A stretch of DNA of 35,512 bases from an uncultured Treponema sp. (GCA_934691925.1 CAKUTI010000019.1:1-35512), one strand, 5' to 3'; positions 16,759 to 25,727 are shown, numbered from the stretch's first letter. The notes: a model not told the origin generated them from the letters alone. Made by a program: numbers and translations.

Positions 16759-17601
16759 ATGGACATCCGTTATTCAACTGGAAAAGAGCCGTTCAAAAGA
16801 ATGACAACTGAGGAGCTTAGAAAAGAGTTCCTGATTTCAAACATTTTCATCAAAAACGACGTAAGCGCGGTTTACAGCCACATCGACAGAATCGTGACTT
16901 TGGGCGCGATGCCGGTTGACGAGAAAGTGAAGCTCGACAAGAACATCGACGCGATGAAAGATTTCGGCGTTGACTTCTTCCTGCAGAGACGCGAGCTTGG
17001 AATGATTAACATCGGCGGAGACGGAGTTGTTGTCGCAGACGGAAAAACTTACGAGGTAAAGCATTACGACGCTCTTTATCTTGGTGCCGGAACAAAAGAT
17101 GTTGTTCTTGAGTCAAAAGATTCAAAGAATCCTGCGAAATTCTATATGAACTCAACACCTGCGCACTGCACTTATCCTTCTCGCGTAATCACTTACGAGC
17201 AGGCAAATCACGTTCATATGGGAACAGCCGAGGAAATCAACGACAGAACAATCAACCAGTACATTCATCCTGATATTCTCGAGACTTGCCAGCTTTCAAT
17301 GGGAATGACTCACCTGGAGACAGGCTCTGCTTGGAACACAATGCCGGCGCACACTCACGAGCGCAGAATGGAGGTTTACTTCTATTTTGACTTCCCGGAG
17401 GACGATGTTGTTTTCCACTTCATGGGCGAGCCGCAGGAGACACGGCATCTTGTAATGCACAACGAGGAAGCTGTAATCAACCCTTCTTGGTCAATCCACT
17501 CAGGCGTTGGAACAAGAAACTACACTTTCATCTGGTCAATGGGCGGCGAGAACCGCACTTACACTGATCAGGACTGGATTGCAAAGAAGGATTTGAGATA
17601 G
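16759..17601 (+). CDS. kduI: 5-keto-4-deoxyuronate isomerase
   Basis: Isomerises 5-keto-4-deoxyuronate (4-deoxy-L-threo-5-hexosulose uronate) to 3-deoxy-D-glycero-2,5-hexodiulosonate in the breakdown of pectin or other unsaturated uronides. The 280-aa length is normal. Family marks: MDIRYSTGKEPFKRMTTEEL start, QRRELGMINIGG, YMNSTPAHCTYP, and the cupin zinc site MPAHTHERRMEVYFYF, with later SIHSGVGTRNYTFIW. ATG 16759 has AGAGG 7 bases upstream. No other uronate genes are adjacent, so it is probably part of a dispersed pectin-degradation pathway, in line with plant-polysaccharide-using treponemes. Confidence 0.95.
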   Translation: MDIRYSTGKEPFKRMTTEELRKEFLISNIFIKNDVSAVYSHIDRIVTLGAMPVDEKVKLDKNIDAMKDFGVDFFLQRRELGMINIGGDGVVVADGKTYEVKHYDALYLGAGTKDVVLESKDSKNPAKFYMNSTPAHCTYPSRVITYEQANHVHMGTAEEINDRTINQYIHPDILETCQLSMGMTHLETGSAWNTMPAHTHERRMEVYFYFDFPEDDVVFHFMGEPQETRHLVMHNEEAVINPSWSIHSGVGTRNYTFIWSMGGENRTYTDQDWIAKKDLR

Positions 17602-17700
17602 TAAATATTTTTTTGCAGAACGAGGGCTTTGCCGCTCGTTGCAAAGAAAGATTCGAGACTGCTTATAGATTCCGAAATAAATTGGAATGAACTGTAAATA

Positions 17701-17743
17701 AAATTGCGGACGTGAAGTTTTTTGAAGCGGCCGCAATTTTTTT
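17701..17743 (+). terminator. Intrinsic terminator downstream of kduI
   Basis: AAATTGCGG (17701-17709) pairs with CCGCAATTT (17731-17739), followed by a T run to 17743. It lies about 100 bases after the kduI stop. Between them a copy of the last bases of kduI recurs exactly 60 bp downstream (17579-17601 against 17639-17661). Confidence 0.7.
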
Positions 17744-17838
17744 GCGCTGAAGAAGAGCCTACGCCCGATTGGAGCTGCGGCGAAGCCGTCGCGCAGCGAT
17801 GTAGCCGAAGGCGAAACAGCGGAAAGCGGGGCATTTTT
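17744..17838 (+). repeat. Degenerate modular intergenic repeat
   Basis: GC-rich block with GCTGCG/CGCAGC pairing and the closing AACAGCGGAAAGCGGGGC, which resembles the AACAGCGGATAGCCCG block of the copy at 12201. It fills part of the 413-bp gap between kduI and hisD; the rest, to 18014, is AT-rich with no recognised gene and no clear promoter. Confidence 0.4.
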
Positions 17839-18014
17839 TAGAGCTTTAGGCGCTGTTTTTGAGCATTGGCTGCTGGAGAAAATGTCCGTTCTGAAAAAAA
17901 ACTGCGATTAAAAATCTGTGACCAGAATTAATAATCTTTTTCTTATTTTTTGCGTTTCCTGAATTGTGCCTTCCTATTTTCCTTAACTAAAAAAATCATT
18001 AAAATTGTCTTACT

Positions 18015-19388
18015 ATGATAAAAATCCAGAAATATTCTGAAGTTGACGATTCTTTTTTTTCGGGGCGTGATTTTGGCGGCTCGATTGATGTCGTAAAAGA
18101 TATTCTTGTTGATGTGAAAAGCCGGGGCGACAATGCTTTGGCTGAATACGGCGAAAAATTTGACGTGAGCGCGCCTTCCTCGCTTGAAATTCCGATGAGC
18201 GAGCTGAAAGCTGCTGCCGAGAAAATGCAGCGTGAAAATCCTGAGCTTTACAACTCGCTTTGCTATAGCCATGACCTTGCGTTGCGTTTTGCGAAAAGAC
18301 AGAAAGAAAGTTTTGATGATTTTGAAGTGGAGCTTGAAAGCGGAATGTTCACAGGGCAGAAGAATATTCCTGTTGAGCGCGCGGGAGTTTATGTTCCTGC
18401 CGGAAGATTTCCTCTTGTCTCTACTGTTGTTATGACGGCGACTCCTGCGGCTGCGGCCGGCGTAAAGGAGATTGTCCTTTGCACTCCGCCGCGCGTTCAT
18501 CCTGACGACAAGGCTGCGGCTGAAAAAAACGGAAGCGGAGTTCCGGGAAAGCCGTTCGTTGGTGGAAAGCCTTATGCCGATGAGAATATTATGGCCGCGG
18601 CGTATATTTGCGGCGTTACAAAGGCTTTTGCCTGTGGTGGCGCGCAGGCGATTGGCGCGCTTGCATTCGGAACGGCTTCAATTCCGAAAGTTGACGTGAT
18701 TGTCGGCCCTGGAAACAAATTCGTCGCAGAGGCGAAAAAGCTCGTTTACGGAACCGTCGGAATCGATATGGTTGCGGGACCTACCGAGGTTTTTATAATC
18801 GCGGACAAAAGCGCGAATCCTGAATGGGTTGCGGCGGACTTGCTCGCCCAGGCGGAGCATGACGTTGTTGCCCAGCCGATTATGGCGACGGACGATGAGA
18901 ATCTTGCGGCTTCGGTTGCAAAGGAAGTTGAAAGGCAACTGAAAACTCTTGTGACAAAAGCCATCGCTGAAAAATCTGTTGAAAACTGCGGAAAAATCAT
19001 TCTTTGCGAAAATCTGGAGCAGGCTGCCGAAGCCGCGAATAGAAAAGCTCCTGAGCATTTGGAGCTTGCGATGGACGACGGCGAGGCGCGGGACAAAATC
19101 GCGTCGCTTTGCCACAACTACGGCTCGCTTTTTATCGGGCACGGAAGCGCGGAGGTTTTCGGCGACTATGCCGCCGGTCTGAACCACACTTTGCCTACTT
19201 CCGGAAGCGCGCGTTTTACAGGCGGGCTTAGCGTGCGCGTTTTCCTGAAAACTGTAACGACTTTGCGCGCAATTCCTGGAACAAAAGGCGCGGTTGCTTC
19301 TGCCGAGGCTGCCGGTCATCTTGGAGACGCGGAAGGTCTCGCAGGACACGCGAGAGCCGCGAGAATAAGATTGGGAGAGAAAGTATGA
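18015..19388 (+). CDS. hisD: Histidinol dehydrogenase
   Basis: Catalyses the last two oxidations of histidine synthesis, histidinol to histidine, with NAD and zinc (457 aa). Recognised: VERAGVYVPAGRFPLVSTVVMTATPA, the signature VDVIVGPGNKFVAEAKKLVYG, GIDMVAGPTEVFIIAD, the catalytic/zinc AQAEHD, and NHTLPTSGSARFTGGLSV. About 20 residues rich in G, K and P (around HPDDKAAAEKNGSGVPGKPF) are inserted before the NAD-binding part compared with common HisD, making the protein slightly long. There is no good ribosome-binding site before the ATG. Its stop overlaps the next start by four bases (ATGA), so the following envelope gene is translationally coupled to it. Confidence 0.95.
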   Translation: MIKIQKYSEVDDSFFSGRDFGGSIDVVKDILVDVKSRGDNALAEYGEKFDVSAPSSLEIPMSELKAAAEKMQRENPELYNSLCYSHDLALRFAKRQKESFDDFEVELESGMFTGQKNIPVERAGVYVPAGRFPLVSTVVMTATPAAAAGVKEIVLCTPPRVHPDDKAAAEKNGSGVPGKPFVGGKPYADENIMAAAYICGVTKAFACGGAQAIGALAFGTASIPKVDVIVGPGNKFVAEAKKLVYGTVGIDMVAGPTEVFIIADKSANPEWVAADLLAQAEHDVVAQPIMATDDENLAASVAKEVERQLKTLVTKAIAEKSVENCGKIILCENLEQAAEAANRKAPEHLELAMDDGEARDKIASLCHNYGSLFIGHGSAEVFGDYAAGLNHTLPTSGSARFTGGLSVRVFLKTVTTLRAIPGTKGAVASAEAAGHLGDAEGLAGHARAARIRLGEKV

Positions 19389-20206
19389 AAAAAAGTTTTT
19401 TGCTGCCGCTGATTATGATTTTTGCGGGAATTTCGGCTTTTGCAGAGGAGATGACGGCGCAGCGTCTCGCTGAGATTTTTGCGGACAACGACCGTGTTCC
19501 TGATTTTAGCTACGCGTTGCTTTACATTGACAATATTCTTCCTGACGGCGAGGTTTCTGACCATATGGTTGTGAACGAGTACGGAAGCGGCCTGGGAAAC
19601 GACTTGAAAAATCTCGTTGTGGAGTTCAAGTCGCCTGCGAAAGTAAAGAATATGCGCGTTCTCCAGTCGCAGAAAGTAAAAAAGCAGGACGACCGCTGGG
19701 TTTATATGCCTGCGCTCAAAAGCGTCCGTCGGATTCCGATGTCTGAGCGGTACAAGGTTTTTGCTGGAGAATACACTTACAACGATATGACTGTGCGCGA
19801 GCCTCAGGAAGACAAAAATAAGATTCTTGACCACAATGCGACCGCAACCGTGAACGGAAAAACTTACAGCTGCTGGAAACTCGAGTCCGAGCCGATTAAA
19901 AAGTCGGAGGTCGAGTACGGCCACAGGATAAGCTATTTTGACAAGGACACTTATCTTCCTGTCAGAATCGAGTATTATGACAAAAAAAATTCAAGCAAGA
20001 TGGTGAAGCTCTACGAAATCACCGAGGTTGAATGGGTTACAGGCGAGACTGGAATAAGATATCCGCTCCGCCGCGAGAATATGCTGACAAATCTTTCATC
20101 GGGAAGAAAAACGAGAATCCGCGTGGCGGATTTCAAGTTTGACGAGCCGATTTCAGACAGCTATTTTACGCAGAGCTTTTTGCAGACTGGAAAGGCGAAA
20201 AAATAA
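19385..20206 (+). CDS. LolA-like outer-membrane lipoprotein-sorting family protein (TP_0789 type)
   Basis: Exported protein of 273 aa. A signal peptide (KKSFLLPLIMIFAGISAFA, cleavage before EEM) leads into a LolA/LolB-like beta domain: FSYALLYIDNILPDG, VVEFKSPAKVKNMRVLQSQK, DDRWVYMPALKSVRRIPMSERYKVF, DKDTYLPVRIEYYDK. This matches the family of treponemal TP_0789 and PF17131 proteins, thought to bind lipids or lipoproteins in the periplasm. There is no lipobox cysteine. The start overlaps the hisD stop by four bases; linking a histidine gene to an envelope gene looks accidental or a matter of expression level, not a shared pathway. Confidence 0.8.
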   Translation: MKKSFLLPLIMIFAGISAFAEEMTAQRLAEIFADNDRVPDFSYALLYIDNILPDGEVSDHMVVNEYGSGLGNDLKNLVVEFKSPAKVKNMRVLQSQKVKKQDDRWVYMPALKSVRRIPMSERYKVFAGEYTYNDMTVREPQEDKNKILDHNATATVNGKTYSCWKLESEPIKKSEVEYGHRISYFDKDTYLPVRIEYYDKKNSSKMVKLYEITEVEWVTGETGIRYPLRRENMLTNLSSGRKTRIRVADFKFDEPISDSYFTQSFLQTGKAKK

Positions 20207-20384
20207 ATTTTTTGGTTTTGAACCTGAAATCTGAAAAATTGCTGAAAAGCGTTCGCAAAAATATTTGTTGAAAAATATTTGCTGAAAAATCGGATTTTGG
20301 CAGATTGCAGATAAAAGAGAAAAATGGCTGCGGAAAAATCAAAATGATTTTTGCTGTGAAAAAAAATTAAAAGGAAAACAATTT

Positions 20385-20960
20385 ATGAAAATTTATAAGC
20401 TTGGCGAAGATGTTTTAAGAAAAAAGTGCGAGCCGGTCAAAGAAGTCACCGATTCAATGCGCGAGACTTTCAACGAGATGTTCGAGACGATGATTCAGGC
20501 GGAAGGCGTTGGGCTTGCCGCTCCTCAGGTTGGAATTTCAGAGAGGTTTTTCGTTGTGATTTCAGATGACGATGTGCGCCGCGTTTTTGTGAATCCGCAG
20601 ATTGTTGCCACAAGCAACGATTTGACAGATTATGAGGAGGGCTGCCTTTCGCTTCCTGGCTTCAACGAGAACATAAAGCGGCCTTCAAAAGTGACAGTTC
20701 AGGCTCTCGACGAGAACGGAAAGCCTTTCACTTTGCAGGCGGAAGGTCTTCTGGCGCGGATTATCCAGCACGAGAACGACCATCTTGACGGAATTCTTTA
20801 CATTGACCGTGGAGACCCGGTTTTTGCGGCTGAAGTGAGCGAGAGGATGAAAAAGCGGCTTGAGCGCGCGGCGAAAAAAGAAGCCGAGAAAGCGAGAAAA
20901 GCGAAGTCAATCGCGGCGAAAATCGCCGCAAAAGAAGCGAAAAAGGCCAGCAAGAAATAA
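20385..20960 (+). CDS. def: Peptide deformylase
   Basis: Removes the formyl group from N-terminal formylmethionine of new proteins. All three metal motifs are present: GVGLAAPQVG (about 42-51), EGCLSLPG (about 86-93, cysteine ligand) and QHENDHLDG (HExxH, about 126-134). The catalytic core ends near residue 150; about 40 extra residues rich in Lys and Ala (KKRLERAAKKEAEKARKAKS and onward) form a basic tail that may contact the ribosome. AAGGA lies upstream of the ATG. fmt follows in the same direction, the usual def-fmt pairing, after a 245-bp gap holding palindromic repeats. Confidence 0.95.
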   Translation: MKIYKLGEDVLRKKCEPVKEVTDSMRETFNEMFETMIQAEGVGLAAPQVGISERFFVVISDDDVRRVFVNPQIVATSNDLTDYEEGCLSLPGFNENIKRPSKVTVQALDENGKPFTLQAEGLLARIIQHENDHLDGILYIDRGDPVFAAEVSERMKKRLERAAKKEAEKARKAKSIAAKIAAKEAKKASKK

Positions 20961-20993
20961 AACTCGCCGCTTTTTTGTTGCTGTAAAAAAGTC

Positions 20994-21115
20994 TGTCATG
21001 CTGAATTTGATTCAGCATCTCATAATTGGCAGATTCTGAGATAAACTCAGAATGACGGCTTTTAAGCTTTGTCATGCTGAACTCGCGGTTTTAACTGCGT
21101 TTCGTTGCAGCATCT
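20994..21115. repeat. Palindromic GTCATGCTGA-type intergenic repeats
   Basis: First unit (20994-21057): two small hairpins, ATGCTGAAT/ATTCAGCAT (20998-21006 with 21010-21018) and ATTCTGAG/CTCAGAAT (21033-21040 with 21046-21053), with GTCAT- and -ATGAC ends in inverted relation. Second unit (21071-21115): begins GTCATGCTGAAC and closes GCAGCATCT. This is the widespread short palindromic repeat that begins GTCATGCTGA in many bacterial genomes (recalled, not searched). It lies between def and fmt. Confidence 0.7.
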
Positions 21116-21205
21116 TTGTTTAGTTCGTGCCTTTCGGACATTTTTTCATTTTCGGGGCGGCATTTTGTCGCCTTTAATTTTATTTTTTTTATTTGGCAAG
21201 CGATT

Positions 21206-22204
21206 ATGGATAAACTGAAAATTCTTTATGCTGGCTCGCCTTTGGCTTCGGCGATTGTCCTTGAAAATCTGATTCAAAATTCTCAAAAAGGCGGATTTGA
21301 GATTGCCGGAGTCTTGACAAATCCGCCTTCAACGCGCGGCCGCCATTCTGACCTGATTCCGACAGAAGTCGCAAAATGCGCAGCGTCGCACGGAATAAAA
21401 ATCTTTGAATTTGACCATCTAAAAGCCGAGGCTCGCGAGGCTGTCTTGCCTTTGAATGCGGACTTGCTCGTTTCTTTTGACTACGGAAGAATTTTCGGAC
21501 CGAAATTTTTGTCGCTTTTTCCTCTCGGCGGAATAAATCTTCATCCGAGCGCGCTTCCAAAATACCGTGGCTGCACGCCAGTTCCTGCCGCAATCCTGAA
21601 CGGAGACAGCGAGCTTGGCGTTACGGTCCAGAAACTTGCGCTGAAAACCGACGAGGGCGATATTCTTGCTCAGAATTTTATTTCTCTTGACGGAACGGAG
21701 ACGACAAAAAGCCTGATGGACGGAGACGAAAATTCCAGCAAAATAACTTCGCTTGGAACGCGCCTTTTAATAGAAGTTTTGGAGAAAATCCGCGAAAACG
21801 GAAAAGCCGAGGGCGTTCCTCAGGCGGAAACGGAGCTTGCAAAGTCAGGCGAAAATTTTCCATATACAGAATTCATAAAAAAAGACGACGGAATCATCGA
21901 CTGGAATGAAAGCGCGGAAAAAATCGGAAGAAAAATCCGCGCGTTTACTCCGTGGCCTCTCTGCTCGACTGTATCTGGCGGCGTTAAGCTTTTGATTTTG
22001 AAAGCCGAAATCTCAGAAAAAAAATCGTCTGAAAAATGCGGAACTGTCCTTCCTTATCAAAAATCTCTTGGAATCGAGATTGCCTGTGGCGGAGGCTCTG
22101 TTCTTTGCGTTAAAGAGCTGCAATGGCAGGGAAAAAAGGCGATGGATTACAAATCGTTTATGAACGGCGCGAGAAATTTCAGCGGAACGGTTTTGGGCGA
22201 ATAA
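21206..22204 (+). CDS. fmt: Methionyl-tRNA formyltransferase
   Basis: Formylates initiator Met-tRNA using 10-formyl-tetrahydrofolate (332 aa). Recognised: start LKILYAGSPLASAIVLENL, the catalytic block GGINLHPSALPKYRGCTPV containing the family Asn and His, the Asp-bearing KTDEGDILAQ, and the C-terminal tRNA-binding domain from about residue 215 (IRAFTPWPLCSTV). The usual GAAPI after YRG is GCTPV here. The ATG at 21206 begins the conserved domain; only weak ribosome binding is seen. It follows def and precedes the PASTA gene. Confidence 0.93.
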   Translation: MDKLKILYAGSPLASAIVLENLIQNSQKGGFEIAGVLTNPPSTRGRHSDLIPTEVAKCAASHGIKIFEFDHLKAEAREAVLPLNADLLVSFDYGRIFGPKFLSLFPLGGINLHPSALPKYRGCTPVPAAILNGDSELGVTVQKLALKTDEGDILAQNFISLDGTETTKSLMDGDENSSKITSLGTRLLIEVLEKIRENGKAEGVPQAETELAKSGENFPYTEFIKKDDGIIDWNESAEKIGRKIRAFTPWPLCSTVSGGVKLLILKAEISEKKSSEKCGTVLPYQKSLGIEIACGGGSVLCVKELQWQGKKAMDYKSFMNGARNFSGTVLGE

Positions 22205-22317
22205 AATAATCTTTAAGAAATTTTTCGGATTAGGAAAATTATTTGTAAAATCACTGTTTTTGAATTGAAATCTATGCTATTCTTTTGCCTACATTTTAGC
22301 GGAAAAAATAGAGAAAA

Positions 22318-23427
22318 ATGGAAACTGAAAATTTAAACGAAAAAAAAACGGAGAAAAATCCTGCTGAAAAAAAAGCGCGATTTCCTTTCCCAGTCTTCAA
22401 TAAAATCAGGCATTTTGACAAGGAAAAATTCAAGGCAGGCTGCCGGGACGCAGTTGACGCTCTTCAGGCAAACGGAAAAGTTCTTTTTGGAACTGTTGTT
22501 TTGGCATTAATTTTGATGTTCGCCGTCTGCTGGACTGTTTTTTTTGCGACTGTGAGACGGCCTGAGCAGGTTATGGTTCCGAATGTCGTTGGAAAAGAGC
22601 TTGCAAGCGCGCTTCTTGAAATGCAGGCGAAAGAGCTTTATCCGAAAATTCAGCTTAGATATACAGACAATCCTGATGACGCGGGAAAAATTCTCGTTCA
22701 GTATCCTGACGCGGGCGCGATTGTAAAAGCTGGAAGAAGAATAAATCTGACTGTTAGCCGCGGCGTTATTGTTGACCATGTTGGCGATTATGTCGGGCAG
22801 AATTTTGACGATGTAAAAATTAACTTGCAGACGATGTTCACCGGCTCGACAAAGCCTTTGATTGTTCTTGCGGAGCCTGTCTACAAGCCTGACACGAGCG
22901 CGGCCGGAACTGTAATCGCGCAGACTCCGGCGGCAGAAACCCCGATTTCAAATCCTGTTACAGTTAAGCTGGTTGTGAGCAGTGGAGACAATTTCTCTAA
23001 CACTAGAATTCCGAATATCGTCGGAATGAATCTCTCAGCTCTTTTGAAATTTTTGTCTGCAAGCAAGGTTGTCTTTGAATTTGCTGAAACCGACGCGGAT
23101 AAGGATTCTGAGTCTGCGGTTGTCGTTTCACAAGAGTCTTCTGAAAATGAATATGTTCCGAATTACACTCACGTAAAGGCTGAAATCGCTCTTCCAAGAA
23201 AGAATTTCAACGGAAAAGTCTACGGTCTTTTTACAGCGAATCTCCCGAATTATCCTTATGCGGTTGATATGATTCTTGAAAATGTCGGCTCTGACGGAAT
23301 CTCCGAGACTGTCGTGAGCATGAAGCACAACGGCGGAAAAGTCACAGTTCCTTATTTTGCTGAAAGAGGCAATGAGCTTGTCTTGAGCGTTGCCGGAAAG
23401 AAAACGGTTAGAAAAACGGTTGAATAA
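22318..23427 (+). CDS. Membrane-anchored PASTA-domain protein without kinase domain
   Basis: A 369-aa protein: a charged cytoplasmic N-terminus (about 1-55), one membrane segment at about 56-78 (LFGTVVLALILMFAVCWTVF), then at least three PASTA repeats outside the membrane (MVPNVVGKELASALLEMQAK at 86, a second about 150-225, RIPNIVGMNLSALLKFL about 236) and a final 70-residue beta-like region. PASTA modules bind peptidoglycan fragments or partner proteins; here the Ser/Thr kinase usually joined to them is absent. The Na/Pi transporter starts 2 bases after the stop, so the two are co-transcribed. It may act as a cell-wall or division factor; this is inference. Confidence 0.85.
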   Translation: METENLNEKKTEKNPAEKKARFPFPVFNKIRHFDKEKFKAGCRDAVDALQANGKVLFGTVVLALILMFAVCWTVFFATVRRPEQVMVPNVVGKELASALLEMQAKELYPKIQLRYTDNPDDAGKILVQYPDAGAIVKAGRRINLTVSRGVIVDHVGDYVGQNFDDVKINLQTMFTGSTKPLIVLAEPVYKPDTSAAGTVIAQTPAAETPISNPVTVKLVVSSGDNFSNTRIPNIVGMNLSALLKFLSASKVVFEFAETDADKDSESAVVVSQESSENEYVPNYTHVKAEIALPRKNFNGKVYGLFTANLPNYPYAVDMILENVGSDGISETVVSMKHNGGKVTVPYFAERGNELVLSVAGKKTVRKTVE

Positions 23428-23429
23428 AA

Positions 23430-25091
23430 ATGATTTTAAATCTGATTAATTTTGCTGGCAGTCTATGTTTCTTGCTCTACGGAATGAAGTTGATGAGCAA
23501 CGGAGTTCAAAAGTGCGCGGGGCAGAAACTGCAAAAGGCGCTGGCGTTTATGACGGGCAATCGCTTTGTCGGCTTGCTTACAGGCTGCGCCATAACGATG
23601 ATTATTCAGTCGTCTGGCGCGACAACTGTAATGCTTGTAAGCTTTGTGAACGCGGGGCTTGTAACGCTTGAGCAGTCAATCGGCGTTGTTTTCGGCGCGA
23701 ACATCGGAACTACAATCACGGCGTGGATTGTCGCGCTTTTCGGATTTAACTTTAACATCGAGACTTTTGCGATTCCAGTTTTCGGATTCGGCTATCTTTT
23801 GACAATCATAAAAAAAATAAAGAACGAAGGGCTTGGCCAGGCGATAATGGGCTTCGGTCTTTTGTTCATCGGGCTTGGTTGGCTTTCGGCAGCTTTTCAG
23901 TTTGAGGAAGGCGGAAAATTTGTCGAGTTTATGCAGCGGATTCAAGGCCACGGAGCGTTTTCGATTGTTCTTGCCGTTATGGTCGGAATTTTCTTTACCG
24001 CTCTGATTCATTCTTCTTCGGCGATGTCCGCAATCGTAATCACAATGGCTTACAACAAGATGGTCAGCTGGGAATTCGGCGCGGCTGTTGTGATGGGAAC
24101 TGCGGTCGGCTCGACGGTTGACGCGGTTATGGCTGCGGCTGGCTCCAACGCGAACGGAAAGCGCACCGCGCTTGTCCATGTTCTTTGCAATTCCGCGACA
24201 GTCTTGATTCTGCTTGCTTTCTTCAAGCCGTTCCTTTCACTTGTAGATTTTATGATTCCAGGCGATGCCGCAAAAGGCGAAAATCTTATCTATCATATCG
24301 CCATGCTGAACACAGCGTTCAAAGTTTTTGAGACAATCGTTTTCATTCCTTTTACAAATCAAATTGCTGCAATCCTTAGAAAAATAGTCAAGAATGACAA
24401 AATAGAAAAAAATTCCACATCATACAAATTGGAATTCAACAACGAGCTTGCGGAAAAATCGCCTGAGACTTGCGTTTACCGCGCCCAGACCGAAATCAAG
24501 ACTTTTTCCGAGACCGTCGTTGAGATGTACGACACGCTTCAGTCAGGTCTTCAGTCTTTTGACCAGACCTTTATCACGGAAAAGCATCCGAAAATCCAGT
24601 TCCTTGAAGATTACTGCGACCAGATGCAGGAGCAAATCACTTCTTATCTTGTAAAATGTTTCCACCTTCATCTTTCTGACGAGGCGAAAGACAACGTTCA
24701 GCTTATGATGCGGCTTGTCGGCGAGATGGAAAGCATGTCAGACAGCTGTCTTTCAATTTCAATCCAGATAAAAAAGGCCCTTGAAAAAAATGTCGAGTTC
24801 AAGCAGGAGGATTTTGACCGTCTGATTCCTTATTTTGAGCTTGGCCGCCAGCTTCTTTACTTTATCCACAAGAATGTCGCGAAAATCCAGCATCTTACGC
24901 CGGAGGAATTCAAATTTGCGAGCGACCTTGAGCAGCAGATTGACGATGAAAGATACGCAATGCGGAAAATCGCGAAGCAGCGTCTTGAAGGCGGAGAAAA
25001 TGTGCGCGCGGAGCTTTATTACATCGACATTATCCGGCAGATTGAGAAAATCGGCGACCGCTGTTTTGACGTGGCAGAAGATCTGAGATAG
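23430..25091 (+). CDS. Na/Pi cotransporter family protein with PhoU-like tail
   Basis: Predicted sodium-dependent phosphate carrier of the NptA/PNaS family (553 aa). The N-terminal half (about 1-315) has about eight membrane segments and the two inverted-repeat signatures, TMIIQSSGATTVMLVSF with GANIGTTITAW, and ALIHSSSAMSAIVITMA with GTAVGSTVDAVMAA. The C-terminal half (about 335-553) is helical and PhoU-like, ending DIIRQIEKIGDRCFDVAEDL. The second repeat has GTAVGST where GTNIGTT is usual, so exact substrate is uncertain. Start is fixed by the typical LINFAGSLCFLLYGMKLMS opening. A short DtxR-type regulator follows 62 bp downstream. Confidence 0.88.
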   Translation: MILNLINFAGSLCFLLYGMKLMSNGVQKCAGQKLQKALAFMTGNRFVGLLTGCAITMIIQSSGATTVMLVSFVNAGLVTLEQSIGVVFGANIGTTITAWIVALFGFNFNIETFAIPVFGFGYLLTIIKKIKNEGLGQAIMGFGLLFIGLGWLSAAFQFEEGGKFVEFMQRIQGHGAFSIVLAVMVGIFFTALIHSSSAMSAIVITMAYNKMVSWEFGAAVVMGTAVGSTVDAVMAAAGSNANGKRTALVHVLCNSATVLILLAFFKPFLSLVDFMIPGDAAKGENLIYHIAMLNTAFKVFETIVFIPFTNQIAAILRKIVKNDKIEKNSTSYKLEFNNELAEKSPETCVYRAQTEIKTFSETVVEMYDTLQSGLQSFDQTFITEKHPKIQFLEDYCDQMQEQITSYLVKCFHLHLSDEAKDNVQLMMRLVGEMESMSDSCLSISIQIKKALEKNVEFKQEDFDRLIPYFELGRQLLYFIHKNVAKIQHLTPEEFKFASDLEQQIDDERYAMRKIAKQRLEGGENVRAELYYIDIIRQIEKIGDRCFDVAEDLR

Positions 25092-25153
25092 AATAGAATT
25101 CATCTAAACTGAAAAAGCGAAAATGAAAACAGTCAAGAAAGGGGAAAATGAAA

Positions 25154-25516
25154 ATGTACGAATCAGGAGAAGACTATCTTGAGGCGATTTTGCGTTTGCA
25201 GCTTGAAAACGGCTTTGTCCGTTCTGTAGACGTTGCGAATAAGCTTGCTGTTTCCCGCCCAAGTGTAAGCCGTGCGATGGGTGTTCTTGAAAAAGACGGA
25301 TATATTGAATTTGGAATGGGCAACATGATAAAGCTCACTCCGAAAGGCAAGGAAAAAGCCGAGGACGTTTATGGACGGCACAAGCTTTTGACTAAATTTC
25401 TTGTGAAGATTACAGGCTTGCCGGAAGACCAGTGCGAGGAAAACGCCTGTCGCGTTGAGCACCAGATTGACAAGGACGTGGTTGAAGGCATCAGAAAATG
25501 GGTGAACGAAAACTAA
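25154..25516 (+). CDS. DtxR/MntR-type metal-dependent regulator, short form
   Basis: About 120 aa: a winged helix (MYESGEDYLEAILRLQ, SVDVANKLAVSRPSVSRAMGVLEKDGYI) and the metal-binding/dimerisation helices (GRHKLLTKFLVKITGLP, ACRVEHQIDKDVVEGIRKW). It lacks the C-terminal SH3-like domain, as MntR does. Possible metal ligands are a mix: Asp in GEDYLE as in MntR, Cys in ACRVEH as in DtxR, then Glu-His. An alternative ATG at 25148 adds Met-Lys; 25154 is preferred since the AAAGGGG site (25138-25144) is then 9 bases away. In treponemes the relative TroR controls Mn/Zn uptake; targets here are unknown. Confidence 0.85.
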   Translation: MYESGEDYLEAILRLQLENGFVRSVDVANKLAVSRPSVSRAMGVLEKDGYIEFGMGNMIKLTPKGKEKAEDVYGRHKLLTKFLVKITGLPEDQCEENACRVEHQIDKDVVEGIRKWVNEN

Positions 25517-25614
25517 CGGAAAATCTGAAAATTTCAGTTTATAAAATTGATTTTTTAGAAAAAAGTTTTAGCGACTTTAGATTTTTAGACTAAAGATTTT
25601 GACGGTTTTTAACG

Positions 25615-25648
25615 CTGCTGCCTGATTTTTTACGGCAGCAGTTTTTTG
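25615..25648 (+). terminator. Intrinsic terminator after the DtxR-type gene
   Basis: CTGCTGCC (25615-25622) and GGCAGCAG (25634-25641) with an 11-base loop, followed by TTTTTTG. It closes the rightward run that ends with the regulator and faces the convergent rrf2 gene. Confidence 0.85.
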
Positions 25649-25727
25649 TTTAAAGCTAGAAAATGTTTTCGCCTTTTGATGAAAAATTTTATCAAAAGAA
25701 TTGAATAAAAACAGAGAATCAACTTTC

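Noticed and set aside
18678..19349. Open frames on the minus strand within hisD
   Set aside because: Arg/Phe-rich, low-complexity products antisense to a conserved gene, with no motif support.
20761..21075. 104-codon minus-strand frame between def and fmt
   Set aside because: Its end is the translation of the palindromic GTCATGCTGA repeat, a common source of false genes.
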